Origin: an uncultured bacterium
Lineage (GTDB): Bacteria > Actinomycetota > Coriobacteriia > Coriobacteriales > Coriobacteriaceae
Length of the DNA: 23,196 bases
Assembly: GCA_905215065.1 (NCBI GenBank)
Contig: CAJMOF010000020.1
Coordinates: 1-23,196, forward strand
Direction of reading: 5' to 3'
Below are positions 1 through 5,894 of this stretch, piece after piece (within the stretch, counting starts at the first letter, position 1; each line of letters starts with the position of its first letter). A program made the translations under genes and the position numbers. The notes under the pieces are model-generated. The model saw only the letters and a program-made list of their open reading frames with translations, searched no databases and was not told the origin of the DNA.

Positions 1-50
1 TCTGACTACGAATCAGAACGTCATAGGTTCGAATCCTATACGCCGCACCA
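1..50 (+). tRNA. tRNA-Arg(ACG), 5' end cut off by window edge
   Basis: These 50 bases are identical to the last 50 of the two intact tRNA-Arg genes downstream. They start inside the anticodon stem (TCTGA), include the CTACGAA anticodon loop with anticodon ACG, the variable loop, the T arm with TTCGAAT, the acceptor strand ACGCCGC, the discriminator A and an encoded CCA. The missing 27 bases lie left of the window, so it is presumably an intact gene. It is the first visible member of a tandem tRNA-Arg array. Confidence 0.93.
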
Positions 51-60
51 ATTGAAATTG

Positions 61-90
61 AAAGCCTCCGGCAACGGGGGCTTTTCTTTT
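61..90 (+). terminator. Intrinsic terminator of the first tRNA-Arg copy
   Basis: The hairpin AAAGCCTCCG-GCAA-CGGGGGCTTT has a GNRA tetraloop and is followed by TCTTTT. It starts 10 bases after the encoded CCA. The same design recurs behind every tRNA-Arg copy here. Confidence 0.85.
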
Positions 91-95
91 ATGGC

Positions 96-127
96 AACAC
101 CGCATGGATTCGAACCTCGGTCGAGGC
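96..127 (+). repeat. 32-bp spacer repeat with antisense T-loop motif, copy A
   Basis: This segment matches 571-602 with one mismatch. It begins AACACCGCAT and contains GATTCGAACCTC (107-118), which is the reverse complement of a tRNA T-loop core (GGTTCGAATC). It lies just after the terminator of the first tRNA-Arg. It is absent behind the second copy. No function is known to me. Confidence 0.8.
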
Positions 128-173
128 ACGAACAACTTAATTATCACTCCGTAAAATTTTTTCTAATTGTCGC

Positions 174-202
174 TTGACCCATCGGGGGCTCGCGTGCATA
201 AT
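174..202 (+). promoter_or_regulatory. Promoter of tRNA-Arg copy 2
   Basis: TTGACC (174-179), a 17-base spacer and CATAAT (197-202) form a good housekeeping-sigma promoter, placed 12 bases before the mature tRNA 5' end. The same boxes and spacing occur before the third copy, which supports the call. Confidence 0.8.
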
Positions 203-214
203 AATCCGTGCGTT

Positions 215-291
215 GCGGCGTTACCTCAGCTGGATAGAGGGTCTGACTACGAATCAGAACGTCATAGGTTCGAATCCTATACGCCGCACCA
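215..291 (+). tRNA. tRNA-Arg(ACG)
   Basis: A complete 77-nt cloverleaf: acceptor GCGGCGT pairs with ACGCCGC, the D stem is CCTC/GAGG, the anticodon stem is TCTGA/TCAGA around CTACGAA (anticodon ACG), the T stem is ATAGG/CCTAT around TTCGAAT, and CCA is encoded. A34 would be edited to inosine to read CGU, CGC and CGA. CGC and CGT dominate the arginine codons of the proteins in this window, which fits several gene copies. It has its own promoter and terminator. Confidence 0.97.
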
Positions 292-300
292 ATTGACTTT

Positions 301-330
301 AAAGCTCCCGGCGACGGGGGCTTTTCTTAT
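301..330 (+). terminator. Intrinsic terminator of tRNA-Arg copy 2
   Basis: The hairpin AAAGCTCCCG-GCGA-CGGGGGCTTT, with one T-G wobble and a GNRA loop, is followed by TCTTAT. It lies 10 bases after the tRNA CCA end. Confidence 0.85.
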
Positions 331-408
331 ATCGCGATGCGTCGAAGATCGCGCCAAGCCCTCCAAATGATTAAAAATCAAATTCGATAACTTTTTTTGA
401 AAAAATGC

Positions 409-437
409 TTGACCATTATTCAGTCCCTGTGCATAAT
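409..437 (+). promoter_or_regulatory. Promoter of tRNA-Arg copy 3
   Basis: TTGACC (409-414), a 17-base spacer and CATAAT (432-437) precede the tRNA by 12 bases, as before copy 2. The region just upstream is very A/T-rich (about 365-405), like an UP element. Confidence 0.8.
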
Positions 438-449
438 AATCAACAAGTT

Positions 450-526
450 GCGGCGTTACCTCAGCTGGATAGAGGGTCTGACTACGAATCAGAACGTCAT
501 AGGTTCGAATCCTATACGCCGCACCA
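450..526 (+). tRNA. tRNA-Arg(ACG)
   Basis: The sequence is identical over all 77 bases to the gene at 215-291, including anticodon ACG and encoded CCA. Its last 20 bases and the terminator behind it are part of a 62-bp direct repeat whose second copy lies at 697-758. This is therefore the tRNA that would have been rebuilt at one end of any element integrated here. Confidence 0.97.
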
Positions 527-568
527 TTTGAGATTAAAGCTCCCGGCAACGGGGGCTTTTCTTTTACG
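507..568 (+). repeat. 62-bp direct repeat, left copy (tRNA 3' end plus terminator)
   Basis: Exact match to 697-758. It starts in the T arm at GAATCCTATACGCC, covers the CCA end and the whole terminator, and stops after CTTTTACG. The bases on either side differ from those around the right copy (C versus G on the left, TA versus CC on the right). This is the layout expected of attL/attR around an element integrated at a tRNA 3' end, or of unequal recombination within the array. Confidence 0.95.
536..565 (+). terminator. Intrinsic terminator of tRNA-Arg copy 3
   Basis: The hairpin AAAGCTCCCG-GCAA-CGGGGGCTTT followed by TCTTTT lies 9 bases after the CCA end. It is inside the 62-bp direct repeat. 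Confidence 0.85.
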
Positions 569-696
569 TAAACACCGCATTGATTCGAACCTCGGTCGAG
601 GCGCGGGCGTAAAGAAAACGCGGAGCGTTTTTAGCCCGCGGGCGAGCACGCCGGCAGGCGGGCGAAGCCGGTGCGGATCCGCGCAGCGGATGCGCG
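569..696. other. 128-bp hairpin-rich segment between the 62-bp repeats
   Basis: Apart from its first 34 bases, which contain spacer repeat copy B (571-602), the segment is very GC-rich, unlike the A/T-rich spacers elsewhere in the array. Three hairpins follow one another. The first (602-640) has outer CGCGGGC/GCCCGCG and inner AAAACGC/GCGTTTT around GGA. The second (646-674) pairs GCAC and CGGC with GCCG and GTGC, with a two-base bulge. The third (675-702) pairs GGATCCGCGC with GCGCGG-A-ATCC, using the T-stem strand of the tRNA fragment. I see no convincing ORF. It could be the remnant of an integrated element or a small structured repeat. Confidence 0.7.
571..602 (+). repeat. 32-bp spacer repeat with antisense T-loop motif, copy B
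   Basis: Matches 96-127 with one mismatch and carries the same 12-mer GATTCGAACCTC (582-593). It leads directly into the GC-rich hairpin block. Confidence 0.8.
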
Positions 697-716
697 GAAT
701 CCTATACGCCGCACCA
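697..716 (+). pseudogene. tRNA-Arg 3'-end fragment
   Basis: The 20 bases from GAATCC to the CCA are identical to the tRNA-Arg 3' end. The acceptor 5' strand, D arm and anticodon arm are absent, and no TTGACC/CATAAT promoter lies in front. It cannot make a tRNA. A complete terminator still follows. Confidence 0.9.
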
Positions 717-725
717 TTTGAGATT

Positions 726-755
726 AAAGCTCCCGGCAACGGGGGCTTTTCTTTT
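726..755 (+). terminator. Duplicate tRNA-Arg terminator behind the fragment
   Basis: Identical to 536-565. It would stop any transcript entering from the hairpin-rich segment. Between it and the next CDS (about 120 bases) I see only a small inverted repeat, GTCGCG (824-829) with CGCGAC (837-842), and a possible -10 TAAGAT at 807-812. Confidence 0.75.
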
Positions 756-878
756 ACGCCAGCTTGAGTGCTTTCGTCCAAAGGGACGATTTCCTGTCGA
801 CTCGTGTAAGATTCCGAGTAGATGTCGCGACTTATTCGCGACCGCTCCTTCTCAAGCGACCGATCAGGGTGATATTTC

Positions 879-3320
879 GTGGCAGAGCGTCCGACATACA
901 AGCTCAGGTTTCTCGATCCCAAGAAGCGCTTTCCGGCGATGTCCGAGCAGCCTGCGGGACGCTCATATGGCGTGGTCTGGAAACTCTTTGGCGAGGATCA
1001 GCATGAATCTTGTTATGTCGTCGAATTCGTTGGCAAAAGCCATGTGTCGCTTTTGGGCTACGTAAGCGTTTCGGGTGAGGTGTACAAGGTGGACCGCCCC
1101 GTTAGCGAGGCTCCGCTGCCCAACGATCCCGACATGGAACTGGTCCTTGACGAGTCGGACTCCGGTATTGGTGAGATTATGGTGAGGGGAGCAAACGGCA
1201 CGATGCGCGCGTGCGCGCGAACCGTCGGCTCTCCCGAAGGCCCCATGCGCGAACAGTCCGATCACGAGACATGGAATTCGACCCGCTCCCTTCCTTACGG
1301 TGAGTTCATGGCATCGATGTTCCTGCGCTACGTGATATTCGCTGACTCCGAAAATACCATTGCGAGCACGGCGGACGCCGACGGACTCGACGAGGGTATG
1401 CAAAACGTTGTCGACAAGATCAAGCTCGTAAAGTTGCCCGAGCCGGTCGAGGTGTTTTTGGGCTTTAACACGGCACCGCTCCCTGACGCTATCGAGACGC
1501 TGCTCTACCGCGTTGACCATGCCGAGAATCCGAGCGGTATCGAGCGCTATGCCGCCGCCCTTATGAGTGAAATTGACTTGCCCCGCTTGCGCACCATCGC
1601 CGCTAAGTCCGAGATGAGCCTGGCTCGCATCGATCGCTCAAAGCTTTTCTATCTCAATTTTGATCGCAGCCTGCTGGACCAGGACGAGATTGACATGCTG
1701 CTTGCCATCGAGTGCCGTCTTAACCGTCTCTCCGGCATCCTTGAGCACATCGGGGCCGGATTGGTCCCTGCGGCATCCTCGCCGAGCCTTGAGGGCTGCG
1801 CGCTCTTTGATGCGTGGCATATCGCCAAGACGACCAACGATGTTCCCCGACTGCTCGATACGGCCTCGAGCGATAACCCGTGGGGCAAACCGGGTACGGT
1901 GGCTTGCCAGCCGGGCGGTGAGTGGGATGTGCGTACCCGCTTCGCGCGTATTGTCGAGGCGCTTAACGTGGTCACGCGGCTCGACTATACCTATCGGGCA
2001 AACGTTGCCGAGGGGATCATGCTCGTTCGGTTTGGGCAGTCTGTCGTTGATGCCATGCCGCAACGTGAATACGACGCTCAAGATGACGCCTGGCGCGAGT
2101 TGGACGAGGACGCGCGTGCGATCTGGGCCGCGGAGCACGATGCGCGCGTGGCACTCACGCTTGCAGCAGCGTGTTTTGCCGCGGGCACCTGCATCACGCG
2201 CTGCTATGTGCAGATTGCTGCTCCCGGCAGTGAGCAGGGCGAGCGCGTTGTCGCAACGTATTTCTTTGGGCGCGCGGCCTATCTGGCCGATTGCGTGCCT
2301 GTCGTCAAGGATCTTGAGAGCATGGACATGGACGATATGCCGTGCAAGCGTGTACTTGAGGCGTATGAGTCAACCGCTCCGGAGACGATTGAGCCTGCGG
2401 AGGTTCATGCTCGTCCGCGTGATGACCATCGCACGCTGCCGCCGGCGCTGCGCGATCTGCTGCTTGCCGATACGGCTGACGAGTTGGAGGTCATGGAAGA
2501 GGACGACGACCCATACGTGGCCCGTGTTGTTGAATTGCGCGAGCAGGCAAAAGTCGACCGTACAGGTGCTTTTGAAGGCTTTTCCCGTCTTGTCGAGGAG
2601 TTGGAGGCTAAGTGCGCCGTCGCCGAGCTTTTGGCGACAGGTCCGGTTCAAACGCAGTTTTGCGATAACCAGCTGGTGCGCATGGTGCTACCGGTGTTGG
2701 AAGAAGACCGCTCTGTGCGAATCCTTCGTGCGCCCGATGCGCTGTACTTTGCCCAGCACGAGATCTGCAGTTTTTACGCCGAGCAAGAGGACTTTGAACG
2801 AGCACTGCCCGAGGTGCGCCATCTTTACGATCTGGCGCGCTCGTCCATGCAGTCGCACTTTGCGCTCATCAACGTGCTCGCGCGTCTGGAGCGCTTTGAC
2901 GAGATTATCGAGGTGGCGCGCCACGGCCTACGTATTGCCAGCGATCGTTCTGCAATCGGCTACCTGTTCTATCGCTTGGCGTTTGCCTATTGGAATTGCG
3001 ATCAGCTCGACCTGGCGCTGGCTTGTTACCGTCTGGTGCCGCGCGGCGAGGAGTCGGGCAGCAGCGCGCTGGAAGAAATGCAGGGCCTTATGAACGAGAT
3101 GGGTGTCAGCGAGCCTCCGACGTTCGAGGAAGCGGTCGAGACCATCCGCAGGGCTGGACTCGAATTGCCGCCCGTGCCCGCGGTGGCCAACCAGCTTGCG
3201 GATGCCGCCGTGCAGCTGGTCGATAACGGCTTCTTTTTCCTGGCGCGCGGTTGCATCTTCCAAATGTGGCGTACCATGGGCAACGACGAGCTCGGCTCCC
3301 TCAACCGCTCGCTGGGGTAG
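879..3320 (+). CDS. Unknown protein, 813 aa, with TPR-like C-terminal region
   Basis: I do not recognise a named family. The GTG start is supported by AGGGTGA six bases upstream (866-872); the next in-frame Met is 20 codons in. There is no signal peptide or membrane segment, so it should be cytoplasmic. The N-terminal half is acidic and mixed. Residues about 505-540 form a very acidic stretch (ADELEVMEEDDD). Residues about 617-740 look like helix-turn-helix repeats of the TPR kind: FYAEQEDFERALPE, ALINVLARLERFDEIIEVAR and YWNCDQLDLALACYR each resemble a TPR helix pair. This suggests a protein-protein scaffold, but no partner is visible. The gene stands alone between two tRNA loci, so context gives no function. 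The reading frame is long and continuous, with codon use like its neighbours. Confidence 0.85.
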   Translation: MAERPTYKLRFLDPKKRFPAMSEQPAGRSYGVVWKLFGEDQHESCYVVEFVGKSHVSLLGYVSVSGEVYKVDRPVSEAPLPNDPDMELVLDESDSGIGEIMVRGANGTMRACARTVGSPEGPMREQSDHETWNSTRSLPYGEFMASMFLRYVIFADSENTIASTADADGLDEGMQNVVDKIKLVKLPEPVEVFLGFNTAPLPDAIETLLYRVDHAENPSGIERYAAALMSEIDLPRLRTIAAKSEMSLARIDRSKLFYLNFDRSLLDQDEIDMLLAIECRLNRLSGILEHIGAGLVPAASSPSLEGCALFDAWHIAKTTNDVPRLLDTASSDNPWGKPGTVACQPGGEWDVRTRFARIVEALNVVTRLDYTYRANVAEGIMLVRFGQSVVDAMPQREYDAQDDAWRELDEDARAIWAAEHDARVALTLAAACFAAGTCITRCYVQIAAPGSEQGERVVATYFFGRAAYLADCVPVVKDLESMDMDDMPCKRVLEAYESTAPETIEPAEVHARPRDDHRTLPPALRDLLLADTADELEVMEEDDDPYVARVVELREQAKVDRTGAFEGFSRLVEELEAKCAVAELLATGPVQTQFCDNQLVRMVLPVLEEDRSVRILRAPDALYFAQHEICSFYAEQEDFERALPEVRHLYDLARSSMQSHFALINVLARLERFDEIIEVARHGLRIASDRSAIGYLFYRLAFAYWNCDQLDLALACYRLVPRGEESGSSALEEMQGLMNEMGVSEPPTFEEAVETIRRAGLELPPVPAVANQLADAAVQLVDNGFFFLARGCIFQMWRTMGNDELGSLNRSLG

Positions 3321-3371
3321 GGGCGAAAACTGCAAGGAGGAAAGGCCGCCGGGCAATTAGAAAATTCCCTC

Positions 3372-3400
3372 TTGCCCAACTTCGACTGTTTGGTTACTAT
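3372..3400 (+). promoter_or_regulatory. Promoter of tRNA-Ser
   Basis: TTGCCC (3372-3377), a 17-base spacer and TACTAT (3395-3400) lie 14 bases before the tRNA 5' end. Confidence 0.7.
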
Positions 3401-3414
3401 AGAACGGCTGTTAC

Positions 3415-3505
3415 GGAGAGCTGACCGAGAGGCCGAAGGTGCTCGCCTGCTAAGCGAGTATGCCCCAAAAGGGCATCTGGGGTTCGAATCCCCAGCTCTC
3501 CGCCA
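3415..3505 (+). tRNA. tRNA-Ser(GCT)
   Basis: A 91-nt class II tRNA: acceptor GGAGAGC pairs with GCTCTCC, the anticodon arm is CTCGC-CTGCTAA-GCGAG with anticodon GCT, the long variable arm contains TGCCCCAAAAGGGCA, the T arm is CTGGGGTTCGAATCCCCAG, the discriminator is G and CCA is encoded. It reads AGC and AGU. The long variable arm is the serine identity feature. Confidence 0.97.
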
Positions 3506-3519
3506 GTACGAATTTGAAG

Positions 3520-3545
3520 AAGGGTCCCATTTGGGGCCCTTTTTA
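3520..3545 (+). terminator. Intrinsic terminator of tRNA-Ser
   Basis: AGGGTCCC (3521-3528) pairs with GGGGCCCT (3533-3540) around an ATTT loop, with one T-G wobble, followed by TTTTATT. It lies 15 bases behind the CCA end. Confidence 0.85.
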
Positions 3546-3555
3546 TTATCAAGAA

Positions 3556-3578
3556 TGGCGGCTGGGGATTCGAACCTC
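3556..3578 (-). repeat. Degenerate inverted copy of the tRNA-Ser 3' end
   Basis: TGGCGG followed by CTGGGGATTCGAACC is the reverse complement of the tRNA-Ser 3' end (CCA, discriminator, acceptor and T arm) with four acceptor bases (AGAG) missing. It cannot be a functional tRNA because no other arm is present. It ends in the same 12-mer, GATTCGAACCTC (3567-3578), seen behind tRNA-Arg copies 1 and 3. Confidence 0.75.
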
Positions 3579-3611
3579 AAAAAAGGAGGCATCCTTTCGG
3601 ACGCCTCCTTT
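3577..3611 (-). terminator. Terminator of the carboxypeptidase gene
   Basis: AAAGGAGGC (3582-3590) pairs with GCCTCCTTT (3603-3611), with an inner TCC/GGA pair and a TTTC loop. On the minus strand the stem is followed by a run of six T. It starts 25 bases beyond the stop codon of the minus-strand gene and may also work for plus-strand transcripts. Confidence 0.8.
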
Positions 3612-3635
3612 CAGTGGACTTATTATTCTTGCGCC

Positions 3636-4976
3636 CTACACCTCGGGCGCCTTGGCGACGGTCTCGCTTTCTGCCGTGAGCGGGCGGTTGTCGATGCGAC
3701 GGCCCAAGCGATCAAGCTTCACAAGGAGCCATTCAATGGGATTCGGCCCTGCGCCTTCCTCGTCGGCAACTAGGTCCATGACGGCGATCTTGGTGCCGTC
3801 CTGCTTGAGCGTGACGCTGCCCACCTTGTCGCCCACATGCACCGTGCCCGAAAGATCGTCGTAGCTAACCTTTTCGGTCACCTCGCCGGCAAGGGAAAAC
3901 ACGGTCGCTTGCGCCGTAGGATCGGCGAGTGTGGCGTCGATCGTCTTATCCGTCCAGTCGGTTTGGCCAATGCGCGCCATAAGCGGGTTGCCGTTGGCGG
4001 TCTTTTCCTGCGTGTTGGCGATTGCGACCGTCACCTTGTGGCCGTAGTACCAGTTGGCAAGGCTGGCGGTATCGGTAAAGCGCTGGTCGGTGGTGGTGGA
4101 GTTCAAAATAACAGTGTAGATCTCGTCGCCGTCGCGGTTGTAGGCGCTCGTAAAGCAGTAGCCCGCGTCGTCGGTGGTGCCGGTCTTGCCGCCAATGTTT
4201 CCGTCCTGACCGAGCAAAACGTTGTGCGTGTCCATGGAATGCGAATGGTCGGTGCCGTCGGCGCCCGTGACCTCGATCCAGGAATCCTCGCTCGCTACGA
4301 CCTCGCGGATCGTGTCGTTTTTCATGGCCTCCTGCATCATCAGCGCTACGTCGTGTGCGGTTGAGTGCATATCGCCAGCCCACTCATCAAAGTCCAGACC
4401 ATGCGGGTTTTCAAAAAGCGTACCGGTGCAGCCGAGCTTCTTAGCGCGCTCGTTCATGGCCTTCACAAAGGTTGCCTCGGCGTCTTTGGTCTTAGGGTCG
4501 ATCTTCTTGCCCACATATTCGGCGAGCACGACGGCGGCGTCGTTGCCCGAGGGAATCATCAGGCCGCGCAGTGCCTGCTCCACGGTAAGCTCGTCACCTT
4601 CGAGCAAGCCGGCGGTCGAATTACCCACGGTGGCTGCGGCGTTGCTCACCGTGACCTTCTCGTCCATCTTGCAATTCTCGACGGTTAGGATTGCGGTCAT
4701 GGCCTTGGTGATCGAGGCGATTTTAACCTGCTCATCGGCGCCGCGCCCATAGTAGATGGTGCCGTCTTTGCCCATGACGAGGGCATTGGTCGCATCGATA
4801 TCGGGCAGATTTTCGGCCGTGATGCCGCGCGCATCGGCGGTTTTGCCGCAAACATTGTCGGTCGTGAGTACTTGGGCGCCGGCGATGGTGGGCACGCCAG
4901 CGGCAAGGGCGATAGCGCAGACAAAGCCGGCGGCAAGCTGAGCTGAGCGCTTTGCAAAAGAGGTGAGGGACTTCAC
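3636..4976 (-). CDS. D-alanyl-D-alanine carboxypeptidase (PBP5-type, S11 family)
   Basis: A serine DD-peptidase that removes the terminal D-Ala from peptidoglycan stem peptides outside the membrane. From the proposed start (446 aa) the three catalytic motifs are in order: SITK (88-91), SGN (143-145) and KTG (264-266). The spacing is normal for the family. A C-terminal region of about 100 residues follows, as in PBP5-type enzymes. I chose the GTG at 4976 because it yields a classic signal peptide (basic MKSLTSFAKR, then a hydrophobic core, cleavage near AGA-Q at about 34), although no strong ribosome site precedes it. Longer in-frame ATG starts at 5045 and 5087 add a charged, non-signal extension and would lie upstream of a candidate -10 (TATACT, 5016-5021). 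It is divergent from a VanR/VanS-like pair, suggesting, but not proving, shared control. Confidence 0.9.
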   Translation of the reverse strand: MKSLTSFAKRSAQLAAGFVCAIALAAGVPTIAGAQVLTTDNVCGKTADARGITAENLPDIDATNALVMGKDGTIYYGRGADEQVKIASITKAMTAILTVENCKMDEKVTVSNAAATVGNSTAGLLEGDELTVEQALRGLMIPSGNDAAVVLAEYVGKKIDPKTKDAEATFVKAMNERAKKLGCTGTLFENPHGLDFDEWAGDMHSTAHDVALMMQEAMKNDTIREVVASEDSWIEVTGADGTDHSHSMDTHNVLLGQDGNIGGKTGTTDDAGYCFTSAYNRDGDEIYTVILNSTTTDQRFTDTASLANWYYGHKVTVAIANTQEKTANGNPLMARIGQTDWTDKTIDATLADPTAQATVFSLAGEVTEKVSYDDLSGTVHVGDKVGSVTLKQDGTKIAVMDLVADEEGAGPNPIEWLLVKLDRLGRRIDNRPLTAESETVAKAPEV

Positions 4977-5015
4977 AGATTTCGCTTTCGACGGGATGGT
5001 CTCTTCTGGAACTAG

Positions 5016-5044
5016 AGTATATCGTTTGCCGGTGTCGGCGATCA
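5016..5044 (-). promoter_or_regulatory. Possible promoter of the carboxypeptidase gene
   Basis: On the minus strand TATACT (5016-5021) is a good -10 box. The matching -35 at a 17-base spacer is poor (TGATCG, 5039-5044), which would suit an activator-dependent promoter. Transcription from here would start about 30 bases before the GTG at 4976. Confidence 0.35.
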
Positions 5045-5147
5045 TCGCGTGCGTGCGTGGCCCACATCCGCGCCCGAACGGGCACAAGGGTGCTTAAGGC
5101 CGACTTAATCACCCACGCTTGTTGTGTGTGGCATGCGCCCCCTCGGG

Positions 5148-5153
5148 CATAAT
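5148..5153 (+). promoter_or_regulatory. Possible -10 box of the vanR-like operon
   Basis: CATAAT matches the -10 of the tRNA-Arg promoters and lies 20 bases before the start codon, leaving room for the GAGAGGAG ribosome site (5161-5168). No good -35 is found at standard spacing; TTGTGT (5122-5127) is 20 bases away. Confidence 0.35.
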
Positions 5154-5173
5154 GGAGCGCGAGAGGAGCACGC

Positions 5174-5869
5174 ATGAACGAGCGCATTTTGGTAGTTGAT
5201 GACGAAAAGGCCATCGCCGACTTGGTTGGTATCTACCTTACAAAAGAAGGCTTTGACGTACAGGTCGCCTATAGCGGGGCCGATGCTGCCAAGGCAATCT
5301 TGGAGCAGGAGTTCGATCTTGCGCTGCTGGATGTCATGCTGCCCGATATCGATGGGCTTGAGTTGCTGCGTACGATCCGTTCCAGCCATACCTATCCCGT
5401 GATCATGCTGACGGCGCGCGATGCCCAGCAAGACAAGATCGAGGGCCTTTCGCTTGGCGCGGACGATTACGTGGTTAAGCCGTTCCGTCCGCTTGAGCTC
5501 ATCGCGCGCGTGCATGCTCAGCTTCGCCGCTACACCAGCTACGGTAGCCGCGCGCAGGTGGCCGAGTCGCCGATCATCCAGCTCGACGGCCTGGAGATCA
5601 ACCGCGATGCTCGTTCCGTAATGGTGGACGGTGCGCCGGTGCGCCTCACGCCCATCGAGTATTCCATCTTGCTGTATCTGGTCGAGCATCGCGGCAGTGT
5701 GGTGGCCGTGGAGGATCTGTTCCGCGCGGTGTGGAACGAGGATTTTATGCCCGGCTCCAACAATACGGTGATGGTGCACATTCGCCACCTGCGCGAAAAG
5801 ATCGGTGACGACGCTCAAAAGCCGCGCTTTATCAAAAACGTCTGGGGCGTCGGCTACATAATCGAATAA
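5174..5869 (+). CDS. VanR-like response regulator (OmpR/PhoB family)
   Basis: A 231-aa DNA-binding response regulator. The receiver domain spans about 1-118, with the acidic pair D9-D10, phosphoacceptor D53 (LLDVMLPD), T80 and K102 (VKPF). The winged-helix DNA-binding domain spans about 135-230, ending in VWGVGYIIE as OmpR-type regulators do. The start has GAGAGGAG five bases upstream. The partner kinase begins 25 bases after its stop, and that kinase has the VanS type of H-box, which is why I call this VanR-like. Plausible targets are its own promoter and the divergent DD-carboxypeptidase. There are no vanH, vanA or vanX genes here, so no glycopeptide resistance should be read from it. Confidence 0.9.
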   Translation: MNERILVVDDEKAIADLVGIYLTKEGFDVQVAYSGADAAKAILEQEFDLALLDVMLPDIDGLELLRTIRSSHTYPVIMLTARDAQQDKIEGLSLGADDYVVKPFRPLELIARVHAQLRRYTSYGSRAQVAESPIIQLDGLEINRDARSVMVDGAPVRLTPIEYSILLYLVEHRGSVVAVEDLFRAVWNEDFMPGSNNTVMVHIRHLREKIGDDAQKPRFIKNVWGVGYIIE

Positions 5870-5894
5870 CGCCTTTGATGGTGGGGAAGCGGAT

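Larger units (their letters stand above)
697..758 (+). repeat. 62-bp direct repeat, right copy
   Basis: Exact match to 507-568, 190 bases away. It comprises the tRNA 3' fragment and a duplicate terminator. Perfect identity implies a recent duplication or ongoing gene conversion, since the other array spacers differ at several positions. Confidence 0.95.

Noticed and set aside
569..696. Hairpin-rich segment as an insertion sequence
   Set aside because: Too short, with no transposase frame and no clear terminal inverted repeats; the flanking repeats are tRNA ends, not short target duplications.
1..760. CRISPR-like look of regularly spaced repeats
   Set aside because: The repeats are 77-bp tRNA genes with promoters and terminators; there are no short repeats with uniform spacers and no cas genes.
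167..922. Several open frames on both strands across the tRNA-Arg array
   Set aside because: They read through the tRNA genes and their terminators, repeat the same peptide in each copy, and have no ribosome sites or family motifs.
1660..3093. 477-aa frame overlapping the 813-aa protein
   Set aside because: Arg/Ser/Trp-rich composition typical of an out-of-frame reading of GC-rich DNA; no start signal.
4977..5087. Longer start for the DD-carboxypeptidase (ATG 5087 or 5045)
   Set aside because: The added residues are not signal-peptide-like and would start upstream of the candidate -10 box; GTG 4976 directly gives a classic signal peptide. No strong ribosome site supports any of the starts, so this stays a judgement.
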